DNA from: Muricoccus pecuniae
GTDB taxonomy: Bacteria > Pseudomonadota > Alphaproteobacteria > Acetobacterales > Acetobacteraceae
Assembly (NCBI RefSeq): GCF_014199205.1
Contig: NZ_JACIJD010000015.1
Location: 1-64,000, forward strand
DNA: 64,000 bases
Direction of reading: 5' to 3'
Shown: in pieces, positions 53,177 through 62,386 of the stretch
Layout: each line of letters starts with the position of its first letter
Numbering within the stretch: position 1 is the first letter of the stretch
Program-made: the position numbers and the translations under genes
Notes under the pieces: model-generated
Database searches by the model: none
What the model was told of the DNA's origin: nothing
Seen by the model: only the letters and a program-made list of their open reading frames with translations

Positions 53177-54432
53177 GCGGCGGGCTCCGCCGCGGCGGCC
53201 GGTTCTGCGGGCGGCAGGCGCCAGAGGAGGAAGAGCATCACCGCCATGGCCGGCAGCGCCGCCGCCGTGGTCATCAGGAAGAAGCCCGGCCAGCCCAGCG
53301 CCTCCGCCATCGCGCCGGAGGAGGCGCCGAGGGTGCGCAGCGGCACGGCGGCGAGCGAGGAGAGCAGCGCGTACTGCGTGGCCGTGAAGGCGCGGCTGGT
53401 GAGGCCGGAGAGGTAGGTGACGAAGGCGGCGTCGGCCAATCCGTCGGTGAAGTTCTCGATCCCCACCTGGAGCCAGAGCATCGGGTAGTCCTGCCCCGCA
53501 TGGGCGAGGGCGACGTACATCAGGTTCGACAGCATCTGCCCGAGCCCCGTGACGATCAGCGCCCGCGCCGTGCCGAGCCGGGCCACCACATAGCCCCCCG
53601 CCAGCGCGCCGCCGAGGGTAGCGAAGAGGCCGAATACCGTGCCCACCGCCGCCACATCCTCCCGCGTGAAGCCGAGGGAGCGGTAGAAGGGCGTGGTCAT
53701 CACCCCCGCCAGCGCCTCGCCCAGCTTGAAGAGGGCGACGAAGACGAGGATCGCCAGCCAGAGCGGGCGCCGCATGAAATCGGCGAAGGGCTGCACGACC
53801 GAGGCGTGCAGCCGGGCGCCCCAGGGCGCGGGCGGCACGGCCGGGCGGGGCGCCTCGCGCGAGGCGATCGTGGCCGCGACGCCCACCAGCATCAGCGCCG
53901 CCGCGCAGGCATAGGCCCCGCCCCAGCCGAGCGGCCCCACCAGCAGGAGCGTCCCGGCCCCGCTGGCCAGCAGCGCCAGCCGGTAGCCCCAGACATAGCA
54001 GGCGAGGCCGTAGCCCTGCTCCCGCTCGTGCAGGATCTCGATGCGGTGGGCGTCCACCACGATGTCCTGGCTGGCCGACAGGAAGGCGACGAGGGCCGCC
54101 AGCGCCGCCGTGCCGAGCGGCCCGGTGGAGGGGTCGCTGAAGCCGGTGGCGAGGATGGCCAGGGCGAGGAAGGGCTGGATCAGCAGCAGCCAGCCGCGCC
54201 GCTGCCCGAGGCGGGAGAGGAAGGGCGGCGCCACCGTGTCCAGCGCCGGGGACCAGAGGAACTTCAGCGAGTAGGCGAGGCCGATGAGGGCGGTGAGGCC
54301 GATATCGGTCAGCGACAGCCCGGATTCCGTGAACCACTGCCGTAGCACCTGGCCCGCCACCAGCGGCAGCGGCACCCCGGCGGAGAAGCCGAGGGCGAGG
54401 AGGACGAGGAAGCGGCGCTGGAGGAGAGGCAT
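53173..54432 (-). CDS. ampG: AmpG-like muropeptide permease (MFS)
   Basis: The 419-residue major-facilitator protein has 12 to 14 hydrophobic segments and AmpG hallmarks: LGFSAGVPLPLVAGQVLRQW, SLKFLWSPALDTVAPP and AFLSASQDIVVDAHRIEIL. AmpG imports anhydromuropeptides from the periplasm for cell-wall recycling. It is directly upstream of the PAP2 gene. Start ATG 54430-54432. Confidence 0.88.
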   Translation of the reverse strand: MPLLQRRFLVLLALGFSAGVPLPLVAGQVLRQWFTESGLSLTDIGLTALIGLAYSLKFLWSPALDTVAPPFLSRLGQRRGWLLLIQPFLALAILATGFSDPSTGPLGTAALAALVAFLSASQDIVVDAHRIEILHEREQGYGLACYVWGYRLALLASGAGTLLLVGPLGWGGAYACAAALMLVGVAATIASREAPRPAVPPAPWGARLHASVVQPFADFMRRPLWLAILVFVALFKLGEALAGVMTTPFYRSLGFTREDVAAVGTVFGLFATLGGALAGGYVVARLGTARALIVTGLGQMLSNLMYVALAHAGQDYPMLWLQVGIENFTDGLADAAFVTYLSGLTSRAFTATQYALLSSLAAVPLRTLGASSGAMAEALGWPGFFLMTTAAALPAMAVMLFLLWRLPPAEPAAAAEPAA

Positions 54433-54621
54433 GGCTGGAGCCTAGAGCAGATTGCCGCGCCGTGGGACCGCCCGGCCCCGCGCCGGCCCGCGCATCCTGG
54501 GCAAGGCGGACGGGAGCGGCCGAGAGTTAGGTAAGATAACGCAACGAAACATCTTAAGGGCTCTTTCAGCGCTTCGCGTCACATTGACCGCTCGATGCCG
54601 AAGCTCTAGCGCCGGAGCAGA

Positions 54622-56358
54622 ATGTCCGCATTTCAAAACAATCTCGTGGCCCGGGCGCGGCCCTCCTTCCTTCATCGGCCGGGAGGGAGGGCAATCATGC
54701 TGATCGTCCTCTGGGTCGCGCTCGAATTCCTCGATCCCCTCGGCCTCGGCGTTGCGGCAAGACGCGCCTCGGCCGCCCTGTTCAACGCTCTTGCCGGGCC
54801 CGTGCACGGCATGTCCAGTCCGCGGGCCGGGGACCGCATCGCGGTGGTCGAGATCGGTGACGGAGGGGCGAGCACCGAGGGCCGTGCCGCGGTCTGGCCG
54901 ATTCCGCTCGAGACGCACGCGCAGTGGCTGATGAAGATCCTGGAGGAAGGGCCGCGCGCCCTTTTCGTGGACGTGCGCTACCAGCAGCGCCATGCTGGCG
55001 AGGGCGTTCCGGCGCTGCGCGAGGTGCTGGATGAGGCGCGAATCCGTGGCATTCCGATTCTTTTCTCCGCCGGAGGCCCGGGCTGGGCTCCGCTGCCCGA
55101 GGAACTGCGTCCGTTCGGCACCCTCACTGCCTGGCCCCGCCAGCGAGAGCGCGCCTACCCGCTAATCCTGGAAGAGCACGGCGCCGGGCATGACGCTGCG
55201 CATGATGCGGGTGGCGATGCAATCCTGCACCCGGCGGAAGCCACGGCGCCTCACCACGCCGGGCCGCATCATGATGGGACGGCGCGGCAGCGTGTCGGAG
55301 CTTATGACCTCTATGCCCGTCTCTGTGCCGAGGGGCGACTGCCCGAGCATTGCGCGAGCGCACCGCGCGATGCCGATTTCGCCAACCCACTCGAAATCCG
55401 TTGGAACGCCTATCCCGACCCGTGGCAGAGCGCGCTGAATAGCGGCTGCCGCACGCGCGACAACCCCGAATGGTTCGAGCGTATGACGCTTGCCGCCAAG
55501 TCGCTGTTGCGCTCCATGGTGAGCCTCACGCGCAATGATATCGAGTCCCGTTGCCGTCCCAACCTGACCCTTGATGTGAATCAGTGGAATAGGGCGCGAG
55601 AGGACGGGACGGGCTTGCCGCAGTGGTCGTTGCTGCGCGACCGCGTGGTGTTCTTCGGCTTCGGCACGCTGGACAGCAATGACCGTGTCGACGCGGCGTT
55701 GCTCGGCAGTGTGCCGGGTGTGCAGATGCACGCGCAGGTGTTCGAGAACCTGCTGGCCGCCGGCCGCTCGTACACGAGCCTCGCGCCCGAGCGGCACCTC
55801 GCGCCAGGGATCGGTGTGCACGCGGCCGAGATGACCGAAGGGCTCGTCTGGACCGCGACCGTCCTTGCCGCCTGGTGGTTCCTCTGGCGACGCGGCCGGT
55901 CGGTGCAGGAACTGAGGCTGCCGGGCTGCGCCACCTCCTCCCGCCTGACCATGCTCGTGCTGGGCGGCGTGGGCGCGCTGATGGCCATCGACTTCTTCCA
56001 GCGGGGACAGACGACGGGATGGCCCGTCCTTCTCACAGGCTATGCGCTGCTCGCAATTTTTCTGAGGCTGTTCCTCTGGACTTGGCAAGCGCCGGAAGGG
56101 CCGGATCAGGCTTTCGCGCTGCCGCGGGGCGAGGGATGGCTACGCCAGGTCACCGCCATCCCTGCCCTCGGCGGGTTGCTGCTCGTGCTGAACGAGTTGG
56201 CCCTCCATCTCGCTGGCACGGACTGGGCGGCCTTCGTGATCCTGTACTTCTCATTGATGGCGGAGGTGAATCACGCTTCCCACGCCTCGCATGAGGAAGC
56301 AGGCAGTCCGGGCCACGCAGCCCCTTCCTCCACCCCGACTCAGGAGTCGCGCATATGA
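54622..56358 (+). CDS. CHASE2-domain membrane protein
   Basis: The 578-residue protein has an N-terminal membrane segment (about 24-40) and a CHASE2-like extracellular sensor domain: DRIAVVEIGDGG, then WPIPLETHAQWLMKIL and LFVDVRYQQRH. A His-rich loop follows at about 185-225, then a second region with the recurring NxExRWNAYPDPW pattern. Several membrane segments follow in the last 180 residues (around 410-535). No kinase, cyclase or other output domain is attached, which is unusual because CHASE2 is normally the sensor of a signalling enzyme. It overlaps the next gene by four bases. GC is lower than the genes around. Confidence 0.75.
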   Translation: MSAFQNNLVARARPSFLHRPGGRAIMLIVLWVALEFLDPLGLGVAARRASAALFNALAGPVHGMSSPRAGDRIAVVEIGDGGASTEGRAAVWPIPLETHAQWLMKILEEGPRALFVDVRYQQRHAGEGVPALREVLDEARIRGIPILFSAGGPGWAPLPEELRPFGTLTAWPRQRERAYPLILEEHGAGHDAAHDAGGDAILHPAEATAPHHAGPHHDGTARQRVGAYDLYARLCAEGRLPEHCASAPRDADFANPLEIRWNAYPDPWQSALNSGCRTRDNPEWFERMTLAAKSLLRSMVSLTRNDIESRCRPNLTLDVNQWNRAREDGTGLPQWSLLRDRVVFFGFGTLDSNDRVDAALLGSVPGVQMHAQVFENLLAAGRSYTSLAPERHLAPGIGVHAAEMTEGLVWTATVLAAWWFLWRRGRSVQELRLPGCATSSRLTMLVLGGVGALMAIDFFQRGQTTGWPVLLTGYALLAIFLRLFLWTWQAPEGPDQAFALPRGEGWLRQVTAIPALGGLLLVLNELALHLAGTDWAAFVILYFSLMAEVNHASHASHEEAGSPGHAAPSSTPTQESRI

Positions 56359-56717
56359 GGGATCTACTTGCGGCGACATTCGCCTTCGCTGTCCTGCTCG
56401 CCGGCCTGCCCGCCGGTTCGGCGGCGCAGACCGTCACAGGCACGACGAACAACGCGGCCGAGATTCGCGTCTTCGACGGGAACGGCAAGCCCGCAGGAAG
56501 CCGCCCGGCCGCCGATGTCATTGGCCATCGCGTGGTCTCGCCCGACAACGAGTACGGCCATATCGGCGTGGAGACGGCTTCCGGCGTGACCTATCTGCGC
56601 CGCTCTGCCGTTGCTATCCAGGGCGCGCTGCCGCCGCCGCCGGGTGGATGCCTCGCGATGGGCACGCAGGGGCGGGACGGCCGCGGCACCACCAACGGCT
56701 TCGGCAACTGCCGGTGA
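56355..56717 (+). CDS. Small exported protein in the CHASE2 operon
   Basis: The 120-residue protein has a signal peptide (LLAATFAFAVLLAGLPAGSAA). The mature part contains a strand-rich segment NNAAEIRVFDGNGKPAG and HRVVSPDNEYGHIGVETASG, which looks like an SH3-like small beta fold, and a Gly/Arg/Asn-rich tail with two Cys. Its ATG lies within the stop of the CHASE2 gene (ATGA) and its stop overlaps the GTG of the M48 gene (GTGA). It is therefore a tightly coupled middle gene. Function unknown. Confidence 0.65.
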   Translation: MRDLLAATFAFAVLLAGLPAGSAAQTVTGTTNNAAEIRVFDGNGKPAGSRPAADVIGHRVVSPDNEYGHIGVETASGVTYLRRSAVAIQGALPPPPGGCLAMGTQGRDGRGTTNGFGNCR

Positions 56718-58132
56718 CCGGGCCGATGATCGGCCGGCGCGGCGTCGCGGGGCTTGGGCTGGGCCTTCTGCTCGGGGGCTGCTCCAGCGGGCTGGTGGGA
56801 ATGGGGGTGCCATCGAAAGGTCGGATGGTCGACGTGGCTGCGTCAGGTTCCGCGGCCCCCGCGCCCGCGCCGGCTGACCTGTCGATACGCGACTTCCTGC
56901 GGTTCGAGCACGGCGTGCTGGAGGACAACGCGCTGGCCGCGCATTGCCGGCGCATCCTCGACCGGCTTCTCGCAGCCTGGCCCAGCGCGCGGCCGGAGGT
57001 TTCGGTCTGGATCGTGCCGAAGGCCACCTTCACGGCGGAGGCCTCGCGCGATGGCGCGATCATGATCACCACGGGCACCTTCGATTACCTCATGCAGCAG
57101 CCGGATCTGCAAACCGAGGACGCGCTGGCCTTCGTCATCGCGCACGAGGTCGCGCATCTGCTACTCGGCCACGCCCGGGAGAGGGCCAGCACCCAGCAGG
57201 CAATGCACCAGCTCTCCGGCCTGCTCTTCGTCGCGGCGAATGTTGCCGGGCGCGCGACTGGCGGCGGAGCGGATGTAGCCAAGATCGCGCAGAAGGTGCT
57301 CATCGGCAACCAGCTCGGCCTGGAGACGCTGGACGCTACGCTCTTTCCCGGCTGGAACCGGGCGCAGGAGTTGCAGGCCGATGCGCTGGGCTGCGACCTG
57401 ATGGCGCGTGCCGGCTACTCGCTCCAGGCGGTCCCGCAGGTCATCTCCGTGATGGAGGCGCTGGAGGCGGAGCAGGCACGCCGTGCCGGCCCCGAGCCGA
57501 AACTCGTTGTAACAACAGCGAACAGTGTGCGGATTCAGCCTGGCGAACTGCTGGTGCGGGGTCTGAACCAGCTTCGCGAAACCCATCCGGGCGCTGCTGA
57601 CCGCAAGGCCCAGGCCAATGCGTATATCGAGCGCGAATGGGGAGACGAGGCTGTCGGCTTCAACAGAGAAGGCTTTCGTCGGATTGCGGGTGATCGAGCG
57701 GTCCGCGGAGTTATGTCCGACTCTGCAGCCGCCAACCGAGCGCTGGCCGAGCTGTCCGGGGATCGGCCGCGCGACGCCTTGCGCAGCCTCACGCAGGTTG
57801 ACCCGCGCGGCCCGGTGAACGGCAGCGCCATCACGATGCTGGCGCGCATGATGCTGCAGAACGCCCCCGCGCCACTCGAGCATCCGCGAGCTACCCTGCC
57901 GATGTACAAGGTGGCGATCATCCGGACGGGGCAGGATAACCGGCCGGCCGAGGCGCTGCGGCTCCTCGAAGTGGCGCAGGAACGCTTCGATGAGCCTGAG
58001 TTGATGGTCCAGCGCATCCGCGTGCTGAACCACATGGGCCGCAAGCTGGAGGCGCAGTTGTTGGCGGTGAGATGCGCCGCAAGTGGCATTACGGGCCTGC
58101 AGGAAGCCTGCATTGCCGCGTCCCGCACCTGA
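56714..58132 (+). CDS. M48-family lipoprotein metallopeptidase
   Basis: The 472-residue protein has a lipobox (GLLLGGCSSG) and an M48 peptidase domain with zinc motif HEVAH at residues 144-148. The third ligand region is WNRAQELQADALGCDLMARAGY, where the usual NExEAD is QELQAD. A C-terminal helical repeat region with TPR-like units follows (about 330-460; for example ALAELSGDRPRDALRSL). It resembles BepA/LoiP-type envelope proteases with a TPR tail. It is the third gene of the CHASE2 operon. Confidence 0.85.
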   Translation: MTGPMIGRRGVAGLGLGLLLGGCSSGLVGMGVPSKGRMVDVAASGSAAPAPAPADLSIRDFLRFEHGVLEDNALAAHCRRILDRLLAAWPSARPEVSVWIVPKATFTAEASRDGAIMITTGTFDYLMQQPDLQTEDALAFVIAHEVAHLLLGHARERASTQQAMHQLSGLLFVAANVAGRATGGGADVAKIAQKVLIGNQLGLETLDATLFPGWNRAQELQADALGCDLMARAGYSLQAVPQVISVMEALEAEQARRAGPEPKLVVTTANSVRIQPGELLVRGLNQLRETHPGAADRKAQANAYIEREWGDEAVGFNREGFRRIAGDRAVRGVMSDSAAANRALAELSGDRPRDALRSLTQVDPRGPVNGSAITMLARMMLQNAPAPLEHPRATLPMYKVAIIRTGQDNRPAEALRLLEVAQERFDEPELMVQRIRVLNHMGRKLEAQLLAVRCAASGITGLQEACIAASRT

Positions 58133-58285
58133 CCTTCGACGGATAAAGGCCGTGGCTTGGCCAGCGGCCGCGTCCTCCTCCGTTTGGACGACGATGACCT
58201 GGTCCGGCGTGCCTACCGATCCAGGCAAGGGCAGGAATCGGGGCGCAGTGCTTTAGGACTGACCCCGAGCGTTCCTCGGAAAGGG

Positions 58286-58528
58286 CTACTTCCCGCGGCC
58301 GGTCTTCTCCTGCAGCTCGTCGATGCGCTTGGAGGCGTCGGCCTTGTTCAGCGTCTCGTCGAACTCTTCATGCGCCTGCTCGGAGAGGGTCTTGAGGTAG
58401 GAGGCCTGGGCACCGGTCATGGGCTCGCCGCCCGTGGTCCAGTCATCGGGGTCCTTGACGGCGTTGGAATCCGGGTCCGGGTCGGACTTCGGGTTGTGGT
58501 GGTCGTGGTGCTCGGGCTGCTTGGCCAT
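58286..58528 (-). CDS. DUF3072-domain small protein
   Basis: The 80-residue acidic protein contains the DUF3072 core PMTGAQASYLKTLSEQAHEEFDETLNKADASKRIDELQ at its C-terminus. The N-terminus is His/Asp/Pro-rich (PEHHDHHNPKSDPDPDSN). Function unknown; such proteins are found mainly in actinobacteria and in some proteobacteria. Start ATG 58526-58528; a longer frame upstream is unsupported. Confidence 0.85.
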   Translation of the reverse strand: MAKQPEHHDHHNPKSDPDPDSNAVKDPDDWTTGGEPMTGAQASYLKTLSEQAHEEFDETLNKADASKRIDELQEKTGRGK

Positions 58529-58619
58529 GATGACGTCCCCTGTGAGTGTGTTCCCTAAACGTTCGGGGTTGAGCGGGGTTGCCCCGGGGGCGAGAGAGAG
58601 GTCGGCAGGGAGGGGCGCG

Positions 58620-59429
58620 ATGAAGCTTCGGATGGGCGAGATCACGGGCGGCGAGGCGCGGGCGCTCTATGCCCGCCGGCCCGTGGTGCTGCTGCCGCTG
58701 GGCAGCCACGAGGACCAGGGGCCGCACGCCCCGATGGGCGACTACCTCCTGGCGGAGCTGGTGGCCGAGCGCATCGCCCGCGCGGCGACGGAGGCGGGGG
58801 TGGAGACGGTGGTGGCGCCGGTGCTCCCCTTCGGCAAGGCGGATTTTTTCGGGCCGATGCCGGGCGGCATCGCGCTTTCCGCCCGCACCTTCGCCCTCGT
58901 GCTGGAGGAGATGATTGAGGCCCTGCTGCGCCACGGGCTCGACCGGATCGTGGTGCTGAACGGCCATGGCGGGAACGCCCCCGTCATTCACGACGTGACG
59001 CAGGGGTTCATGCGGGCCGGGCGCGGGGTGATCCCCTGCTTCTATCTCTGGAAGGTGGCGGGGGCGCTGCTGCCGGACGTGGTGGGGGCGGAGCGGGCGC
59101 GTCGCTCGGCCGGGCACGGGGCGGACCCGCTGGGCAGCATCGCCCTGCACCTCACGCCCGAGCGGATGCGGATGGACCTCGTTCCCGCGGAGCGCGCGCC
59201 GCCGGGCACCTGCCTCGGCCTGCCCTTCATCGGCTGGGGCGCCGTCTCCTTCGACGGGGCGGAGATCAACGTCCCCGCCGAGTATGACGGCCCCTCGCCC
59301 GAGGGATTGCAGTCCGGCGATCCCCGCCTGTGCAGCGCAGAGACGGGGCGGGAGCTGGTGGAGCGGCTGGTCTCGATCGGGGCGGGCTTCGTGCGGCACC
59401 TCGCGGAAAGGCCGGCCGGGAAGACTTGA
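58620..59429 (+). CDS. Creatininase-family amidohydrolase
   Basis: The 269-residue protein has the metal-binding pattern of the creatininase family: LLPLGSHEDQGPHAPMGDYLLAE (Glu, His, Asp) and VVLNGHGGNAPV (His). These zinc/manganese enzymes hydrolyse cyclic amides, for example creatinine or 3-dehydro compounds; the substrate here is unknown. GGGAGGGG lies just before ATG 58620. Confidence 0.9.
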   Translation: MKLRMGEITGGEARALYARRPVVLLPLGSHEDQGPHAPMGDYLLAELVAERIARAATEAGVETVVAPVLPFGKADFFGPMPGGIALSARTFALVLEEMIEALLRHGLDRIVVLNGHGGNAPVIHDVTQGFMRAGRGVIPCFYLWKVAGALLPDVVGAERARRSAGHGADPLGSIALHLTPERMRMDLVPAERAPPGTCLGLPFIGWGAVSFDGAEINVPAEYDGPSPEGLQSGDPRLCSAETGRELVERLVSIGAGFVRHLAERPAGKT

Positions 59430-59480
59430 TCCGGTTTCCGATCCATTCCTCAATGCGCGGTGATGAGGGGGATTCCGAAC

Positions 59481-60080
59481 ATGCGCTTCCGCGGCCTGCG
59501 GCTCGCCGCCGCCTTTCTGCTTCCGATGCTGCTCGCGGCCTGCGGCAGCTCGCAGCTCGCCATGCCCTACAGCCCGGCCAACCCGCCTCGTCCCGTCGCC
59601 AATGCCCGGCCGGTGGTGGCGGTCGGCGCGGTGGTGGACGACCGGCGCGGCGGGCGCGAGGACGCGAACTGGATCGGGACCATCCGCGGCGGCTACGGCA
59701 ACCCGATCAAGCGACTGGAGGCTCCCACGCCGGTGCGCGACGTGGTGGCGCAGGCTTTCCGGGACGCGCTCGGCGCCCGGGGCCTGCTCGCGGCCTCGGG
59801 GGGCGGCTATGAGCTTCGCGTCACCATCGCGGAGTTCGACGCGACCCAGTACATGCGCCGGGAGGCCACGGCGGAGTTCCGGGCCAGCCTCGTGCAACAG
59901 CCCTCCGGCCGGGTGGTCTGGACCAGCCAGGGGCGCTCGCACGTTGTCGAGGGCGGGCTGACCCTGGCCACGGGCATCTTCGGCGATGTGGAAGAGCTGC
60001 GGCGGACGGCGCTGCGCGCCATGTCCGAGGCGATCGACGGGATGCTCGACCGGCCGGACTTCGCAGCCGCCATCCGCTGA
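59481..60080 (+). CDS. YajG-like lipoprotein
   Basis: The 199-residue protein has a lipobox (LLPMLLAAC at about residue 17) and the NPIK/IGTIRGGYGNPIK segment, then VRDVVAQAFRDALGARG and LRVTIAEFDATQYM, as in the YajG family of outer-membrane lipoproteins. Function unknown. ATG 59481-59483 follows an AGGGGG site; an upstream ATG at 59463 would give six more residues. Confidence 0.75.
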   Translation: MRFRGLRLAAAFLLPMLLAACGSSQLAMPYSPANPPRPVANARPVVAVGAVVDDRRGGREDANWIGTIRGGYGNPIKRLEAPTPVRDVVAQAFRDALGARGLLAASGGGYELRVTIAEFDATQYMRREATAEFRASLVQQPSGRVVWTSQGRSHVVEGGLTLATGIFGDVEELRRTALRAMSEAIDGMLDRPDFAAAIR

Positions 60081-60084
60081 GGCC

Positions 60085-61083
60085 TCACCACACCGGTAGC
60101 GGCGCCGCCCTCCAGGCGAGGCCCGTCGCGTCGGCCCCGGAAGGCAGGGGCGCCTCTGGCCGCTCCATCCAGGCGAGCAGGTCCGCGATCACCGTCGGGG
60201 CCTGGAGGTCGCGCAGCGGCATGTGGTGGATGCCGCTGTAATAGGCCACGCGCGCCGGCGCCTCGGGCGGGATGCGGTCGAGCAGCGCGCGGGTGGCCAC
60301 GGGCGGGACGAGCTGGTCCCGCGCGCCGTAGACGAGCAGCACGGGCGGGTCGCCCGGCCCCAGGCGCGGCGCGGCGAGCAGCGCCTCGTCCATCAGGTCC
60401 ACCAAGCCCTTGGTCGTGTCCACCCGCGTCTCGCGGATGGTCAGGGGGTCGCGCGCCATGCGGGTGAGGGCGCGGAGGTTGTCGGTCGGGGTGATGCCCG
60501 GCACGCCCGAGGCCACGGCCACGCGCGGGACGATCTGGGCGAGCGTGTCCAGCAGGCCGGAGACGAGGCGCGGCATCGTCACCCGCCCCCAGACCGCGGG
60601 GGCGAGGAGGACGAGCCCGGCCACGGGCGGCGGCTCCGGCCCCGTGGCCGCGAGGAGGAGCACGGCGCTCCCCATGCTCTCGCCGAGGGCGAAGAGCGGC
60701 ACGCCGGGATGCCGCGCCCCGACCAGCCGGGCGGCGGCCCCGGCATCGGCGGCGAGCGTCGCCGCGCCGGGCCAGACGCCCCGGTTCGGGGCACCGCCGA
60801 AGCCGCGCTGGTCATAGGCGTAGACGGCCACCCCCGCGGCGTTCAGCGCCTCGGCGGGCTCGACCATGAAGTTGCGGCTGTCGTTGAAGCCGTGGAGGCA
60901 GAGGAGAACCGCCCTCGGCGCCCCGGGCGGCAGCCAGCGCCTGAGGGGAAGCCTCGCGCCGTCCTCCATGGTCAGCGCGTCATCGGCCAGGGCGGGCTCG
61001 CCCAGGCGCGGTCCGGCGGGGATGACCTGGGGGGTGCAGGCCGCGAGGGGCAGGGCCAGCAGGGCGCGGCGGGAGGGGGGCAT
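60085..61083 (-). CDS. Alpha/beta hydrolase lipoprotein
   Basis: The 332-residue protein begins with an export signal with a lipobox-like LPLAAC. It has the hydrolase triad: GESMGS (Ser), ARDQLVPP (Asp) and SGIHHMPLRD (His). The pattern CLHGFNDSRNFMVEPAEAL and VYAYDQRGFGGAP is that of lysophospholipase/monoacylglycerol lipase-like enzymes. It may be a lipase at the inner or outer membrane. ATG 61081-61083; a start at 61122 is possible. Confidence 0.82.
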   Translation of the reverse strand: MPPSRRALLALPLAACTPQVIPAGPRLGEPALADDALTMEDGARLPLRRWLPPGAPRAVLLCLHGFNDSRNFMVEPAEALNAAGVAVYAYDQRGFGGAPNRGVWPGAATLAADAGAAARLVGARHPGVPLFALGESMGSAVLLLAATGPEPPPVAGLVLLAPAVWGRVTMPRLVSGLLDTLAQIVPRVAVASGVPGITPTDNLRALTRMARDPLTIRETRVDTTKGLVDLMDEALLAAPRLGPGDPPVLLVYGARDQLVPPVATRALLDRIPPEAPARVAYYSGIHHMPLRDLQAPTVIADLLAWMERPEAPLPSGADATGLAWRAAPLPVW

Positions 61084-61221
61084 CGCGGGGGATGATGTGG
61101 CCCGCGGCGGGCGGGCGTCCATGGGGAGGGGGGCGGAGACCGCAGCACGGGGCCAGCCGGGCCGTAGAACCGGGCGTGCCGCGCCTCCCCCGGAACGGTC
61201 ACGACGCCGAGGCGGTCCGGG

Positions 61222-61326
61222 CTAGACCGCCTTCAGCACCGAGCGCAGGATCATGGCGATGGTGCCGAGCACGAGGATGCTCGCCGCCCAGAGCCCGACG
61301 AACCAGAGCAGGCGGCGGCCCCACAT
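61222..61326 (-). CDS. DUF2474/CydX-like small membrane protein
   Basis: A 34-residue protein with one membrane helix (LLWFVGLWAASILVLGTIAMILR) follows cydB. Its ATG shares a base with the cydB stop (TGATG), so it is the third gene of the cytochrome bd operon. DUF2474 proteins are common in such operons and probably stabilise the oxidase. Confidence 0.75.
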   Translation of the reverse strand: MWGRRLLWFVGLWAASILVLGTIAMILRSVLKAV

Positions 61327-62381
61327 CAGTGGTAACCGCTCTCGCTCGTCACCTTGCCGCGGAACAGCCAGTACACGTAGCCGGTATAGGCGAGGATGAT
61401 CGGGATGAGGACGGCCGCGCCCACCAGCAGGAAGGCCTGGGAGGAGGGCGGCGCGGCGGCCTGCCAGATGGTGAAGGCGCTCGGCACGATCATCGGCCAC
61501 ATGGAGACGCCGAGCCCGGCATAGGAGAGCGCGAAGAGGCCGAGCGCGATGATGAAGGGCCAGGCATCCGCCATCCCGCCCTGCCCGGTGTCGCGCGACA
61601 GCGCGTGGAAGAAGCGCCAGACGAGGAAGGCCACCAGCACCGGCACGGGCAGGGCGTAGAGCAGGTGGGGGAAGGTGAGCCAGCGCTCGGCGAAGGACGG
61701 CTGGAGGAAGGGCATGATGGCCGAGACGAGCGCGATCGCCGCCACCGTGCCGAGCGCGAAGGGCCAGGCGAGGCGCACGGCGCGGCGGTGCAGCGGCCCT
61801 TCGGTCTTCCACAGCAGCCAGCAGGCGCCGAGCATCCCGTAGCCGACCACCAGCGCCACGCCCGTCAGCACGGAGAAGGGCGTCAGCCAGTCCCACCACC
61901 CCCCAGCATAGGCGCGGCCCCGGACCTCGATGCCCTGCACAAAGGCGCCGAGCGCGATGCCCTGGGTGAAGGCCGCGACCATCGAGCCCCAGGAGAAGGC
62001 GCGGTCCCACCAGAGCTGCTGCGTCTCGTTCTCCGCCCGGAAGCGCATCTCGAAGGCAACGCCGCGGAAGATGAGGCCGAGCAGCATGATGATGAGCGGC
62101 ATATAGAGGGCGGGCAGCACGACGGCATAGGCCAGCGGGAACACCGCCAGCAGCCCGCCGCCGCCGAGCACCAGCCAGGTCTCGTTGCCGTCCCAGACGG
62201 GGGCGACGGAGTTCACCGCCACGTCCCGCTCCGCCTTCTCGCGCATGAAGGGGAAGAGGATGCCGATGCCGAGGTCGAACCCGTCCATGCAGACGTAGAA
62301 GAACACGGCCAGCGCGATCAGCACGGCCCAGATCAGCGGCAGCCAGAAGGCCCAGCCCGTGAGGTCCATCGCGGTCTCCAT
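61326..62381 (-). CDS. cydB: Cytochrome bd-type ubiquinol oxidase subunit II
   Basis: The 351-residue membrane protein is CydB/CioB: MDGFDLGIGILFPF, NSVAPVWDGNETWLVLGGGGLLAVFPLAYA and GYVYWLFRGKV near the end. Nine or so membrane segments are visible. It pairs with subunit I in a quinol oxidase that reduces oxygen to water without pumping protons. The start is ATG 62381, with another ATG four codons later. Confidence 0.95.
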   Translation of the reverse strand: METAMDLTGWAFWLPLIWAVLIALAVFFYVCMDGFDLGIGILFPFMREKAERDVAVNSVAPVWDGNETWLVLGGGGLLAVFPLAYAVVLPALYMPLIIMLLGLIFRGVAFEMRFRAENETQQLWWDRAFSWGSMVAAFTQGIALGAFVQGIEVRGRAYAGGWWDWLTPFSVLTGVALVVGYGMLGACWLLWKTEGPLHRRAVRLAWPFALGTVAAIALVSAIMPFLQPSFAERWLTFPHLLYALPVPVLVAFLVWRFFHALSRDTGQGGMADAWPFIIALGLFALSYAGLGVSMWPMIVPSAFTIWQAAAPPSSQAFLLVGAAVLIPIILAYTGYVYWLFRGKVTSESGYH

Positions 62382-62386
62382 CGCCC

